Positions 53,684 to 62,760 of a DNA stretch of 64,000 nucleotides are shown here, piece by piece. Source of the stretch: Rhizobiaceae bacterium (GTDB lineage Bacteria > Pseudomonadota > Alphaproteobacteria > Rhizobiales > Rhizobiaceae); assembly GCA_023953905.1 (NCBI GenBank), contig JAMLJA010000005.1, positions 62,001-126,000 on the forward strand. The letters run 5' to 3'. Made by a program: the position numbers and the translations under genes. The notes beneath the pieces were generated by a model, which saw only the letters and a list, made by a program, of their open reading frames with translations, had not been told where the DNA came from and did not search any database. Position 1 is the stretch's first letter, and each line of letters begins with the position of its first letter.

Positions 53684-55099
53684 TTGGTCGCGTTCAACGA
53701 AATGCACCCAGACGGTGCCGAACTTCGCAAGCCCTATGCCGCTTATGATAGCTGGCTCAGCAAGCAGGACCCCCATCGACTTGCTGACAAAATGCGTGAT
53801 GCCGAACGCGTGTTTCGCAAAACGGGGATTACATTCAACGTCTATGGCGAGGAGGAAGCAGCCGAGCGGCTCATTCCTTTCGACATCGTGCCGCGCATCC
53901 TTGCCGGTTCGGAATGGCGGCGGCTAACACAAGGAATCGAACAGCGCGTACAGGCGCTCAACGCGTTTCTTGACGACATCTATCACAGGCAGGAAATCCT
54001 GAAGGCAGGGCGGATTCCCAAGGCCCTGATTGCCAACAATGAGGCTTTCCTGCCCGAAATGATCGGCGTGCGACCCCCCGGCGGCGTCTACACGCATATC
54101 ATTGGGGTGGACATCGTGCGCACCAGCGAGAACGAGTTCTTCGTTCTGGAAGACAATGCCCGCACGCCGTCCGGCGTCTCCTATATGCTGGAGAATCGGG
54201 AAACGATGATGCAGCTCTTTCCCGAGCTGTTTCAGCGGATACGAGTTCGTCCCGTTGAAAACTATCCGCAGCTTTTGCGCCAGTCTCTCGCGGCAGTCGC
54301 GCCCGGGGGTCTGAAATCTTCCCCGACCGTGGCAGTGTTAACGCCGGGCAGCTACAATTCCGCTTATTTCGAACACGCGTTCCTTGCCGATCAGATGGGC
54401 GTGGAATTGGTCGAAGGGCAGGATTTGCGGGTAGTCGATGGACATGTCGCCATGCGCACGACCGAGGGCTACAAGCAGATCGATGTGATCTACCGTCGCG
54501 TCGATGATGATTTTCTGGACCCGCTGACGTTCCGGCCCGACTCTGCGCTTGGTGTACCGGGCATCATGGACGTCTATCGCGCAGGCAACATAACCATTGC
54601 CAATGCACCGGGAACCGGGATTGCCGACGACAAGGCGATCTACTCCTATATGCCGGAAATCATCGAGTTTTATACCGGCCGCAAGGCAATTCTCGGAAAC
54701 ATACCGACATGGCGGTGTTCCGAACCCGACAGCCTGAAGTATGTTCAGGAACATCTGACCGAACTGGTGGTCAAGGAGGTTCACGGGTCGGGGGGATATG
54801 GCATGCTGGTCGGCCCGGCCGCTTCGAAAAAGGAGTGTGAAGACTTCAGCAAGAAGCTTGCGGCAAAGCCTCACAATTACATCGCTCAGCCCACGCTTTC
54901 TCTATCTACCTGTCCGATCCTTACAGAATCTGGCCTGGCGCCTCGCCATGTCGATCTTCGTCCCTTCGTTCTGGTGTCCGATCGTATTCAGATCGTGCCG
55001 GGGGGCCTCACGCGGGTTGCCTTGAAGGAGGGATCGCTCGTCGTGAATTCGAGCCAGGGTGGCGGGACCAAGGATACCTGGGTGCTGATGGATGACTGA
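53684..55099 (+). CDS. Circularly permuted ATP-grasp type 2 protein (Anbu-associated)
   Basis: 471 residues with TTG start supported by GGGGAG seven bases upstream. Motifs LEDNARTPSGVSYMLENRE, VVKEVHGSGGYGMLVGPAAS and RPFVLVSDRIQIVPGGLTRVAL belong to the DUF404/DUF407 ATP-grasp family, ligases that join carboxylates to amines through acyl phosphate. It is the first gene of a four-gene set with alpha-E, transglutaminase-like and Anbu genes. Peptide or amino acid ligation is inferred; no substrate is known. It contains a C-terminal NSSQGGGTKDTWVL segment. Confidence 0.92.
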   Translation: MVAFNEMHPDGAELRKPYAAYDSWLSKQDPHRLADKMRDAERVFRKTGITFNVYGEEEAAERLIPFDIVPRILAGSEWRRLTQGIEQRVQALNAFLDDIYHRQEILKAGRIPKALIANNEAFLPEMIGVRPPGGVYTHIIGVDIVRTSENEFFVLEDNARTPSGVSYMLENRETMMQLFPELFQRIRVRPVENYPQLLRQSLAAVAPGGLKSSPTVAVLTPGSYNSAYFEHAFLADQMGVELVEGQDLRVVDGHVAMRTTEGYKQIDVIYRRVDDDFLDPLTFRPDSALGVPGIMDVYRAGNITIANAPGTGIADDKAIYSYMPEIIEFYTGRKAILGNIPTWRCSEPDSLKYVQEHLTELVVKEVHGSGGYGMLVGPAASKKECEDFSKKLAAKPHNYIAQPTLSLSTCPILTESGLAPRHVDLRPFVLVSDRIQIVPGGLTRVALKEGSLVVNSSQGGGTKDTWVLMDD

Positions 55100-55174
55100 G
55101 GCAAACAGTATGACCCACCCCTCAGTCTCTCAGGCTTTGAGCCGGGCCCGTCTTTCCAATGCGACGGGAGCCAG

Positions 55175-56119
55175 ATGATGCTGGGTAGAACAGCCAATGG
55201 GCTCTATTGGATGAGCCGCTATATCGAGCGTTCCGAGAACATGGCACGTCTCGTCGACGCCGGTCTTCGCATGGCGCTTACGCGCACAGAGAATACAGCC
55301 GAAGAGTGGTTTTCGGTGGTCGCAAGTGCTGGGGCCGAGATCGCATTCCAGGCAAAGCACGGCAAGGATTATAGCGAGGCGACGGTCTCGGACTTCCTTC
55401 TACGCGATCGCAGCTACTCCTCCAGCGCCAGATCGGCAATGGAGACTGCACGCAACAATGCGCGCATGGTGCGCACGGCGCTGACGCGTGAGACCTGGGA
55501 GGCCATCAACGAAGCGTGGATGTCCCTTACGCGATTGCTGGCGTCACCTATAGACGACCGCGACCTGCCTGCCGTTCTCGATGCCATCAAGCGCGAGTGC
55601 GCACTCATCAGAGGCGCCCTCTACAGCACGATGCTGCGCAACGAGATTTTCGATTTCTACCAGATTGGGACCTACGTCGAACGTGCAGACAACACGGCGC
55701 GGATTCTCGACGTTAAATATTATGTGCTGTTGCCATCGATCTCGTGGGTCGGGTCCACACTCGACAACTATCAGTGGGAATCGATTTTGCGCTCTGTGTC
55801 GGCCCACCGTTCCTACCGCTGGATCTATGAAGCGGAATACAAGCCAACAAATATCGCTGACTTTCTGATCCTGAACGGCCGGATGCCGCGTTCACTGGCA
55901 TTTTGCTACCGCATGATCGCAGAGCATCTCGGGTTTCTCGCCGCGAATTACGGTATGCGGCATCCCAGCCACGATTCGCTGGACCGCATTTTTGCGAAGC
56001 TCCGCGTCGGTTCCATAAAGGAGATCATCGATTCCGGGCTGCATGAGTTTCTCTCGGATTTCATTCGGGAGAACAACCAGCTTGGCGATCAAGTCGCGCT
56101 CGACTACCGGTTTCATTGA
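55175..56119 (+). CDS. Alpha-E domain protein (DUF403, Anbu-associated)
   Basis: 314 residues of mostly helix. Starts MLGRTANGLYWMSRYIERSE, whose Trp and paired Arg/Glu residues are conserved in the alpha-E family; also NEIFDFYQIGTYVERADNT. No enzymatic motif is known. It lies 75 bases after the ATP-grasp gene and 9 before the transglutaminase gene, the usual genomic trio. It may be a scaffold or carrier for the ATP-grasp product. GGGAG precedes two adjacent ATG codons. Confidence 0.92.
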   Translation: MMLGRTANGLYWMSRYIERSENMARLVDAGLRMALTRTENTAEEWFSVVASAGAEIAFQAKHGKDYSEATVSDFLLRDRSYSSSARSAMETARNNARMVRTALTRETWEAINEAWMSLTRLLASPIDDRDLPAVLDAIKRECALIRGALYSTMLRNEIFDFYQIGTYVERADNTARILDVKYYVLLPSISWVGSTLDNYQWESILRSVSAHRSYRWIYEAEYKPTNIADFLILNGRMPRSLAFCYRMIAEHLGFLAANYGMRHPSHDSLDRIFAKLRVGSIKEIIDSGLHEFLSDFIRENNQLGDQVALDYRFH

Positions 56120-56128
56120 GGAGATTCG

Positions 56129-56923
56129 ATGCGGCTAAAGATCACCCATCGAACCGAATACCAATATGACGTGCCGGTTCCCTATGCTCTTCAACGCATT
56201 CGCCTGGTGCCTTTGACGAATGATCTTCAAGTGGTTCTCAACTGGCATCTGGAGATCGAGGGCGCGGCAGAAGAACTTCGATATGTCGATCACTTCGGTA
56301 ACGACACGAGACTGCTCAGCGTGGCGGGTGGAGCGAGCACAATTGCGGTCGAGGCGAGCGGGGAGATCGAGACGACGGATCGCTCCGGCATGCTTGGGAC
56401 GCATCGCGGCTTCGCACCACTGTGGCTTTTTCAACCTCAAACGTCGCTGACGACCGCCGGAGAAGGCGTGAAGTCTCTGCTTGCGGAGTTACCAGAAGGC
56501 CGCGACCTGGATCGTCTGCATGCTTTGATGGCGCTGATTGCGGAGCGCGTGGAATACAAGACCGGCACAACCACGACGTTGACCACGGCCGAGGACGCCG
56601 TCGTGGCAGGCTCCGGCGTCTGTCAAGACCACAGCCATGTCTTTCTTGCCGCCGCGCGTCTACTGGAAATGCCAGCGCGCTATGTCAGCGGTTATCTGAT
56701 GATGGACGACACCGAGTCGCAGGTCGCGACTCATGCGTGGGCAGAGGTTCATCTGGCGGGTCTCGGGTGGGTCGGCTTCGACGCAGCGAACGGAATTTGC
56801 CCCGATGATCGCTATGTTAGGATCGCAACAGGCCGAGATTATCGCGATGCGATGCCTGTTTCGGGGATTCGACTGGGACAGGGCGACGAACGGCTTGAAG
56901 TCCGCATTACTGTAGAGCAGTAA
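56129..56923 (+). CDS. Transglutaminase-like cysteine peptidase family protein (Anbu-associated)
   Basis: 264 residues. N-terminal beta domain (MRLKITHRTEYQYDVPVPYA, typical of the N-terminal region of bacterial transglutaminase-like proteins), then a papain-like core with Cys165 in GSGVCQDHSH, His202 in ATHAWAEVH and Asp218 in GFDAANGIC, a complete catalytic triad. The motif ARYVSGYLMMDD is also conserved. It could cross-link, deamidate or hydrolyse peptides made by the neighbouring ATP-grasp. GAGGAG precedes its ATG. Confidence 0.92.
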   Translation: MRLKITHRTEYQYDVPVPYALQRIRLVPLTNDLQVVLNWHLEIEGAAEELRYVDHFGNDTRLLSVAGGASTIAVEASGEIETTDRSGMLGTHRGFAPLWLFQPQTSLTTAGEGVKSLLAELPEGRDLDRLHALMALIAERVEYKTGTTTTLTTAEDAVVAGSGVCQDHSHVFLAAARLLEMPARYVSGYLMMDDTESQVATHAWAEVHLAGLGWVGFDAANGICPDDRYVRIATGRDYRDAMPVSGIRLGQGDERLEVRITVEQ

Positions 56924-56969
56924 TCGCTGGGCTAAAACGGGAGTCGGTTCCAGCCGATATTTCTCATTC

Positions 56970-57716
56970 ATGACTTATTGTGTTGGGTTGCAGACCGACA
57001 AAGGCCTTGCGTTCATGTCCGATACGCGGACGAACGCAGGTATCGACAACGTGTCGACCTTTCGGAAGATGCGTATCTGGGAAGAACCTGGCGAGAGGGT
57101 GATCGTGCTGATGTCGTCTGGCAATCTTGCCACGACGCAATCGGTTGTAAGCCTCCTCGACGAGCGTTCGAAAGCCGTCCCGGAACGTTCCCAGACCTTG
57201 CTCGAAACGCAGTCGATGTATCAAACGGCGCGTCTCGTCGGTGCCACGGTCAAGGAAGTCATCTCCAGTTCCGCGCCGGCAGGCCAGAAAGCCGAATCCT
57301 ATTTCAACGCATCCTTCATTCTCGGTGGTCAGATCAAGGGAGGGGAACCTCGACTGTTTATGATCTACCCTGAAGGCAATTTCATCGAAGCCAGCGAAGA
57401 CACACCGTTCTTTCAAATTGGCGAGACGAAATACGGCAAGCCCATCATCGTGCGCGCCTATGACCGAAAGATGGATTTTGCCGAAGTCGCGAAGCTGCTG
57501 ATGATCTCTTTCGACTCGACATTGAAATCCAATCTGTCCGTGGGTCTGCCTCTGGATCTGATGTTCTACGAGCGCGATACGTTTCGAACCAGCTTCAAAC
57601 GTCGCATTACGCAGGACGACGCTTACTATCGAACCATCTCCGACGGATGGTCCAATGCGCTGCGCAGCGCGTTCAACGAACTGCCTGATTTTCCGGTGAA
57701 TGCCACGGGCACTTGA
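56970..57716 (+). CDS. Proteasome-type peptidase Anbu
   Basis: 248 residues, beginning MTYCVGLQTDKGLAFMSDTR. Removal of Met exposes a Thr1 nucleophile; Asp17 (SDTRTNAG) and Lys32 (FRKM) occupy the positions expected for the Ntn-hydrolase triad. Unlike HslV (about 175 residues) it has a longer C-terminal part, characteristic of the Anbu group, which has been reported to assemble as open rings or helical stacks. Probably a self-compartmenting peptidase of the four-gene set. Its physiological substrate is unknown. The ribosome site is weak. Confidence 0.93.
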   Translation: MTYCVGLQTDKGLAFMSDTRTNAGIDNVSTFRKMRIWEEPGERVIVLMSSGNLATTQSVVSLLDERSKAVPERSQTLLETQSMYQTARLVGATVKEVISSSAPAGQKAESYFNASFILGGQIKGGEPRLFMIYPEGNFIEASEDTPFFQIGETKYGKPIIVRAYDRKMDFAEVAKLLMISFDSTLKSNLSVGLPLDLMFYERDTFRTSFKRRITQDDAYYRTISDGWSNALRSAFNELPDFPVNATGT

Positions 57717-57784
57717 TACGCGACGTGCCAGCGCAATATCTGCTGGCAAAGAGCGGTGTATCGAGAATTGAGGCAGTGGTCACG

Positions 57785-57821
57785 ACTTTCGTTTCTTGCT
57801 ACAAGCTGCAAAAACGAAAGT
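57785..57821. promoter_or_regulatory. Inverted repeat upstream of glpR, probable GlpR operator
   Basis: Perfect 10-bp arms ACTTTCGTTT/AAACGAAAGT separated by 17 bp, ending 11 bp before the glpR ATG, inside the promoter or leader. The half-site resembles that at 58631-58680 (ACnTTCGnT shared). Confidence 0.6.
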
Positions 57822-57832
57822 GAGGGCTTCGT

Positions 57833-58606
57833 ATGTTCCTGCCGCCGCGTCACGCTGAGATCATCCAGATTGCGAAGGACCAGGGACGGGTGCTCGTCGA
57901 TGATCTGTCCGCACATTTCAATGTAACCCCCCAGACGATCCGCAAGGATCTCAATGATCTGTGCGATCAGAGGCTACTGACGCGCATTCACGGCGGCGCA
58001 TTATTTCCCTCCGGTATTGAGAACATGGAGTATGAAGCGCGCCGTAAGATCGCCGCCGAGGAAAAGGATCTGATCGGCGCCGCGGCGGCGCGGCTGATCC
58101 CGGACAACGCCTCCTTGTTCATAAATATCGGGACGACGACGGAGGCTGTAAGCAAGGCGCTTCTTGATCACTCCGGCTTGATGGTCATCACCAATAACAT
58201 AAATGTTGCCAACAGGATGCGCGTTTACCCTTCAATCGAGGTGGTCATTGCGGGCGGTGTCGTGCGAGGCTCCGACGGAGGCATAGTTGGTGAAGCGGCG
58301 GTCGATTTCATCCGCCAGTTCAAAGTCGACTATGCGATAATTGGCGCCTCCGCGATCGATCACGATGGAGCGCTTCTGGATTTCGACTATCGGGAGGTAA
58401 AGGTCGCCCAGGCCATCATTGCCAATGCCCGCCATGTCATTCTCGTCTCGGACAAGACGAAATTCGAGCGAACCGCACCTGTCCGGATCGGTCACCTGTC
58501 GCAGGTCGATACGTTCATCACCGACGTTTGCGACCTCTCTGGAATCCGAGGGATATGCGCGGAATCCGAGGTCGAACTGATTGAGACGTCTCGCTCGCCA
58601 GCCTGA
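57833..58606 (+). CDS. glpR: DeoR family regulator of glycerol metabolism
   Basis: 257 residues. N-terminal HTH with PPRHAEIIQIAKDQGRVLVD and recognition helix TPQTIRKDLNDLCDQRLLTR; sugar-phosphate sensing DeoRC domain with FINIGTTTEAVSKALLDH, GGVVRGSDGGIVGEAAVDF and DKTKFERTAPVRIG. Resembles GlpR, which senses glycerol-3-phosphate. Adjacent to glpK, as expected for local control. Other glp genes (glpD, glpSTPQUV) are not in the window, so this is a reduced locus. Confidence 0.9.
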   Translation: MFLPPRHAEIIQIAKDQGRVLVDDLSAHFNVTPQTIRKDLNDLCDQRLLTRIHGGALFPSGIENMEYEARRKIAAEEKDLIGAAAARLIPDNASLFINIGTTTEAVSKALLDHSGLMVITNNINVANRMRVYPSIEVVIAGGVVRGSDGGIVGEAAVDFIRQFKVDYAIIGASAIDHDGALLDFDYREVKVAQAIIANARHVILVSDKTKFERTAPVRIGHLSQVDTFITDVCDLSGIRGICAESEVELIETSRSPA

Positions 58607-58630
58607 TCATACACGAATGGGATTGCGTTT

Positions 58631-58680
58631 GACATTCGCTCCTGGTTCAAAATAGTTCTGTTTTCGGTTGAGCGAATGTC
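58631..58680. promoter_or_regulatory. Inverted repeat and candidate promoter upstream of glpK
   Basis: Perfect 11-bp arms GACATTCGCTC/GAGCGAATGTC separated by 28 bp. The left arm overlaps a candidate -35 TTGACA (58629-58634), with a weak ATAGTT seventeen bases on. The half-site shares ACnTTCGnT with the glpR operator, so binding by GlpR is likely. Confidence 0.55.
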
Positions 58681-58811
58681 GTTGTATGGCGAAAGCGGGG
58701 AGACGCTTTTGACCAACGATCAGATCGGCGATGTCGTTGGCATCCGCGACGGTCGTGCTTCGGCGCAATTTCTAAGGCATTTTGACGTGGTCATTCTCGG
58801 GAGGAAACTTA

Positions 58812-60314
58812 ATGCCAGGACAATATATTCTCGCGATTGATCAGGGCACGACCTCGACGCGCGCAGTCGTGTTCGACGAAAGCATGCGAGTCGCCGGAGT
58901 TTCCCAGAAAGAATTCAAACAGTATTTTCCGTCGTCAGGTTGGGTCGAGCACGATCCGGAGGAAATCTGGTCAGCGGTGCTTGAAACCTGCCGGGGCGCA
59001 CTGACGAAAGCTGGTATTGAACCGAGCGATGTTGCAGCCATAGGCATCACGAACCAGCGCGAAACGGTTGTGATGTGGGACAAGGCGACGGGAAAGCCGG
59101 TTCACAACGCCATCGTCTGGCAAGATCGCCGAACCGCGCCGCTCTGTGAGCGATTGAAAAGCGAGGGTCTGGAAGAGAAATTTCAAGAGCGCACGGGGCT
59201 GCTTCTCGATCCTTATTTCTCAGGCACGAAGATTGCGTGGCTGCTTGATAATGTGGAGGGCGCGCGCAGACAGGCAGAGGTAGGTGATCTGCTCATCGGT
59301 ACGATCGACACGTTCCTGATATGGCGCCTGACACGCGGTGAGGTTCACGCGACCGACGCGACAAACGCCTCCCGCACACTCGTTTACAACATCAAGTCCA
59401 ACCATTGGGACGAAGAACTTCTGTCGATCCTGGACATTCCGCAATCTCTCTTGCCGGAGGTTCGGGATTGCGCCGATGATTTCGGCCAAACCGCACAATC
59501 GCTGTTTGGGCATCGGATTCCGATCCTTGGTGTCGCTGGCGACCAGCATGCCGCGACGATCGGACAGGCCTGTTTCAAGCCCGGCATGATGAAATCAACC
59601 TATGGCACAGGATGTTTCGCACTGCTCAACACTGGCACGGACATTGTGCAGTCCAACAACCGGCTGCTCACAACAATCGCTTACAGGCTCGGCGGCCAGA
59701 CAACATACGCCTTGGAGGGCTCGATCTTTGTGGCTGGAGCCGCCGTGCAGTGGTTGCGTGATGGCCTGCAATTGATCGAGAGGGCAGACCAGACGGGTGC
59801 GATGGCTGCGAAAGCAGATGAGGAGCAGGATGTGTATCTTGTTCCTGCCTTTGTCGGTCTTGGCGCACCTCATTGGGACTCGTCGGCGCGAGGGGCGATG
59901 TTCGGATTGACCCGAAATACCGGACCTCGCGAATTCGCGCGTGCAGCACTCGAATCTGTCGCCTTCCAGACACGGGATCTGCTTGACGCGATGCAGAAGG
60001 ATTGGAAGGGAAGCGAGGAGTCCACGGTATTGCGCGTCGATGGGGGTATGGTCGCATCCGACTGGACCATGCAGTGTCTGGCTGACATATTGGATGCTCC
60101 GGTCGATCGACCCACAATACTGGAAACGACCGTTTTGGGCGCTGCATGGCTCGCTGGTTCGCATGCGGGAATCTGGCCAGATGCCAAAGAGTTTTCGAAC
60201 CAATGGAGATTGGATCGACGCTTTGAGCCTCTGATGAATGAACAAACGCGTTCAAGAAAAATTGCTGGCTGGCGCGACGCGGTAAGGCGGACACTCACGC
60301 AAAGCCCGGACTAA
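58812..60314 (+). CDS. glpK: Glycerol kinase
   Basis: 500 residues, ATG 58812 with GGGAGGAAA upstream. FGGY kinase: [14 protein letters not shown] (phosphate 1), [34 protein letters not shown], and [19 protein letters not shown] near the end, all as in GlpK. Phosphorylates glycerol to glycerol-3-phosphate for catabolism or lipid synthesis. Located 205 bases after glpR. Confidence 0.97.
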   Translation: MPGQYILAIDQGTTSTRAVVFDESMRVAGVSQKEFKQYFPSSGWVEHDPEEIWSAVLETCRGALTKAGIEPSDVAAIGITNQRETVVMWDKATGKPVHNAIVWQDRRTAPLCERLKSEGLEEKFQERTGLLLDPYFSGTKIAWLLDNVEGARRQAEVGDLLIGTIDTFLIWRLTRGEVHATDATNASRTLVYNIKSNHWDEELLSILDIPQSLLPEVRDCADDFGQTAQSLFGHRIPILGVAGDQHAATIGQACFKPGMMKSTYGTGCFALLNTGTDIVQSNNRLLTTIAYRLGGQTTYALEGSIFVAGAAVQWLRDGLQLIERADQTGAMAAKADEEQDVYLVPAFVGLGAPHWDSSARGAMFGLTRNTGPREFARAALESVAFQTRDLLDAMQKDWKGSEESTVLRVDGGMVASDWTMQCLADILDAPVDRPTILETTVLGAAWLAGSHAGIWPDAKEFSNQWRLDRRFEPLMNEQTRSRKIAGWRDAVRRTLTQSPD

Positions 60315-60335
60315 CTTTGGCTTCGCTCAAACAAA

Positions 60336-60359
60336 AAGGCCCGCAGAGCGGGCCTTCTT
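60336..60359. terminator. Bidirectional terminator between glpK and BA14K gene
   Basis: 9-bp perfect stem AAGGCCCGC/GCGGGCCTT with AGA loop. On the minus strand it is followed by five T, so it terminates the leftward BA14K transcript as well as glpK. Confidence 0.9.
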
Positions 60360-60380
60360 GAATTTCGTGTCAGAACGCGA

Positions 60381-60881
60381 TCAGCTATACGGAGAGTAGC
60401 ACTGACGACGCGGGCCATTGTATGGCTGGAACGTGTTGTCCGAAGCACGATAGCTTCTATAGCGGTTATAACACCACTGAACGTGTGAGTTGCCATAGCT
60501 GCGCTGAATGACACGCGGCTGGTTGCTCAACGTATTGCCGATGATCGCGCCAGCGCCAAAAGCTGCGAGCGGATACCACCAACCATTGTTGTGACGGCGA
60601 TAGCCCTTGCGCCAATGGTTCGAACCGCGATGGCCGTTCCAGTAGTGCCTGCTGCCACCGCGATCACCCCAACGGCGATCGTGACGTCCGCGGTCGCCTC
60701 TGCGCCATTCACGATTGCCATTGCGGATCCAGCGCTTCTCAGAAACCTTCTGAATGTCCTGTGTCGCAGCGGGTGCCGCGACGGAAACCATTGGAGCAGC
60801 AGCCATCACGGGAGCGATTGAAGAAACGGCAAATGTTGCCGAAACGGCAACTGCCATCATGCTTGAAAGAAACTTTTTCAA
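60381..60881 (-). CDS. BA14K family exported protein
   Basis: 166 residues, TTG start with GAGGAG seven bases upstream. Signal peptide to about residue 28 (VMA/AAP). The middle is extremely Arg/Gly/His/Trp-rich ([20 protein letters not shown]), then a hydrophobic segment ([15 protein letters not shown]) and the C-terminal BA14K lectin-like motif [20 protein letters not shown] ending [10 protein letters not shown], with its conserved Cys. Named after a Brucella antigen, it is widespread in Rhizobiales. Monocistronic; terminator shared with glpK. Confidence 0.9.
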   Translation of the reverse strand: MKKFLSSMMAVAVSATFAVSSIAPVMAAAPMVSVAAPAATQDIQKVSEKRWIRNGNREWRRGDRGRHDRRWGDRGGSRHYWNGHRGSNHWRKGYRRHNNGWWYPLAAFGAGAIIGNTLSNQPRVIQRSYGNSHVQWCYNRYRSYRASDNTFQPYNGPRRQCYSPYS

Positions 60882-60964
60882 CTCGGGTCTCCTCGAGAAA
60901 TTTGGATAATCCCTTCAACAATGAAACATAGTGCGTTTGGTTCCAAAACCAAACCATTAGATGC

Positions 60965-61978
60965 CTAGTTTTGTGACACGCCTGCATCTGCAAAACTCGC
61001 CATGCCTTCATGACAGGCACTTGCTGCACGCAGGATGTTGACCGCAAGACACGCACCCGAGGCTTCGCCGAGCCTCATCTGAAGCTGCAACAAGGGCTCC
61101 AAGGAGAGGTTTTCAAGCAAGCGAGCATGGCCCGCTTCAGCTGACAGATGCGAGGCTTGCGCGTGCGCAAGACCTCCCTTGCACAGTTTTGCCATCGGTG
61201 CCGCCGCCGCTGTCGAGACAAAACCGTCGAGAAGCACTGCGGTCGCATTATGCCGCGCAGCAAGAACGGCTCCGAAGATTGCGGCCAGTTCGCGCCCGCC
61301 TACTCGTCGCAACACTTCAAGCGGATCCTTCAGTGCTTCACCGTGGAGCGCGATTGCCGCGTCAACGACTTCTGCCTTGCGCGCCAGGCCTGCATCATCG
61401 ACACCGGTACCGCGTCCAACCCAATCGGCTCCCGTACCGCCAAACAATGCGGCGGCAACGGCTGCGGCCGTCGTGGTGTTGCCGATTCCCATTTCGCCAA
61501 CGCAAACAAGCTGCGCGGATGGTGACAGTGAAGCGTAGCCTGCCGATACGGCGTCGAGAAACTCTGCTTCTGTCATCGCCGGTTCTTCCGTGAAGTCCGC
61601 TGTAGGGCGGTCCACCTCCAATGGAACGACCTTGAGCGATGCCCCCGCGGCCTGCGCGAGTTGATTGATCGCAGCTCCGCCCGAGGCGAAGTTTGCGACC
61701 ATCTGGGCCGTCACCTCCGGTGGAAAGGCAGAGACGCCGCGCCGCACTATGCCGTGCGAACTCGCGAATACAATGACCTCAATCGCCTCCAGCGACGGGA
61801 TCGCGCGCCCTTGCCAGCGCGCCAGCCACACCGCCAGATCCTCTAGCCGCCCAAGGCTTCCCTGCGGCTTGGTCAACACGTTCTGGCGCGCGCGCGCCCT
61901 TTCGGCGGCATCGTCATCTCCGCTCGGGAGATTCGCGCAGACTTCGCGCAGGGCATCCATGGTTGCGAACTGAGACAT
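60965..61978 (-). CDS. cobT: Nicotinate-nucleotide--dimethylbenzimidazole phosphoribosyltransferase
   Basis: 337 residues. CobT family: LPSGDDDAAERARARQNVLT, GRLEDLAVWLARWQG, GEMGIGNTTTAAAVAAALFG, GRGTGVDDAGLARKAEV, and a conserved C-terminal region (HARLLENLSLEPLLQLQMRL) containing the catalytic Glu. Activates dimethylbenzimidazole as alpha-ribazole phosphate for the lower axial ligand of cobalamin. GGAG before the ATG; cobS stop lies 15 bases upstream. Confidence 0.95.
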   Translation of the reverse strand: MSQFATMDALREVCANLPSGDDDAAERARARQNVLTKPQGSLGRLEDLAVWLARWQGRAIPSLEAIEVIVFASSHGIVRRGVSAFPPEVTAQMVANFASGGAAINQLAQAAGASLKVVPLEVDRPTADFTEEPAMTEAEFLDAVSAGYASLSPSAQLVCVGEMGIGNTTTAAAVAAALFGGTGADWVGRGTGVDDAGLARKAEVVDAAIALHGEALKDPLEVLRRVGGRELAAIFGAVLAARHNATAVLLDGFVSTAAAAPMAKLCKGGLAHAQASHLSAEAGHARLLENLSLEPLLQLQMRLGEASGACLAVNILRAASACHEGMASFADAGVSQN

Positions 61979-61993
61979 TGGAATCTCCAGAGC

Positions 61994-62758
61994 TTAAACG
62001 GGAAGAAAAATTGAGACTGCCACCAGCAGCACGACGATTTCACCGACCTGTTGCAGAGCGCCGAGAACGTCTCCGGTCTGGCCGCCGATCTGGTGCTGGG
62101 CTAGCTTCATGAGGCCAAGAAACGCTGCAAGGAGGGCAATGGCGGCGACAATCGCAGCACTTGGCCCAAGCAGCGTCAGACCAAGGAAACCGAGCATCGC
62201 CGCTAGCGCGCCGGTTTTAACCGGGACGGCGCCCGCATTTGCTGAAAGTCCATCCAACCGCGCTGGCGGCAAGACAGCCATCATCACAGGCATTGTAGCG
62301 CGCGACGCTATGTGCGTGGCGGCGAGCAGAAGGAAAACTGACGTCGAATCTGCGAGAGCGACCAGCGCGGACCACCGCAACAATACGCTGATAAGCAACG
62401 CCAACACCCCAAAGGTGCCGATGCGGCTGTCCTTCATGATTTCGAGCTTGCGTTGGCGCGATACTCCCCCGCCGAATCCATCTGCTACATCGGCAAGGCC
62501 GTCCTCATGCAGCCCACCTGTGATGAGCATTGTGACAGCAAGGGCACACGCTGCCGCGATCGTGGGCGGCAATGACAGCCAATCGGCAAGACGGAAGGCA
62601 AGGGCGCCCGTCAGGCCAACGACAATACCGACAATCGGAGCTGCCCATATTGCATCTGCCAGCCTGCGGCCGACGGGGCCACGCGCAGGGATGCGCGTGA
62701 AAAAGCCGATGCACAGCAGAACATCACCCGCAACGAGCCGCAGCGGATCGCGCGCCAT
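61994..62758 (-). CDS. cobS: Adenosylcobinamide-GDP ribazoletransferase
   Basis: 254 residues from ATG 62758 (AAGG upstream); a GTG at 62764 overlaps the cobB stop (GTGA). Polytopic membrane protein with FFTRIPARG and HEDGLADVADGFGGG, the metal-binding motif that defines CobS/CobV. Joins adenosylcobinamide-GDP and alpha-ribazole to form cobalamin, working with CobT. Second gene of the leftward operon. Confidence 0.94.
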   Translation of the reverse strand: MARDPLRLVAGDVLLCIGFFTRIPARGPVGRRLADAIWAAPIVGIVVGLTGALAFRLADWLSLPPTIAAACALAVTMLITGGLHEDGLADVADGFGGGVSRQRKLEIMKDSRIGTFGVLALLISVLLRWSALVALADSTSVFLLLAATHIASRATMPVMMAVLPPARLDGLSANAGAVPVKTGALAAMLGFLGLTLLGPSAAIVAAIALLAAFLGLMKLAQHQIGGQTGDVLGALQQVGEIVVLLVAVSIFLPV

Positions 62759-62760
62759 TG

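Noticed and set aside
58676-58849. Small plus-strand frame between glpR and glpK
   Set aside because: 57-codon frame running into glpK out of frame, with no ribosome site; it overlaps the right arm of the repeat.
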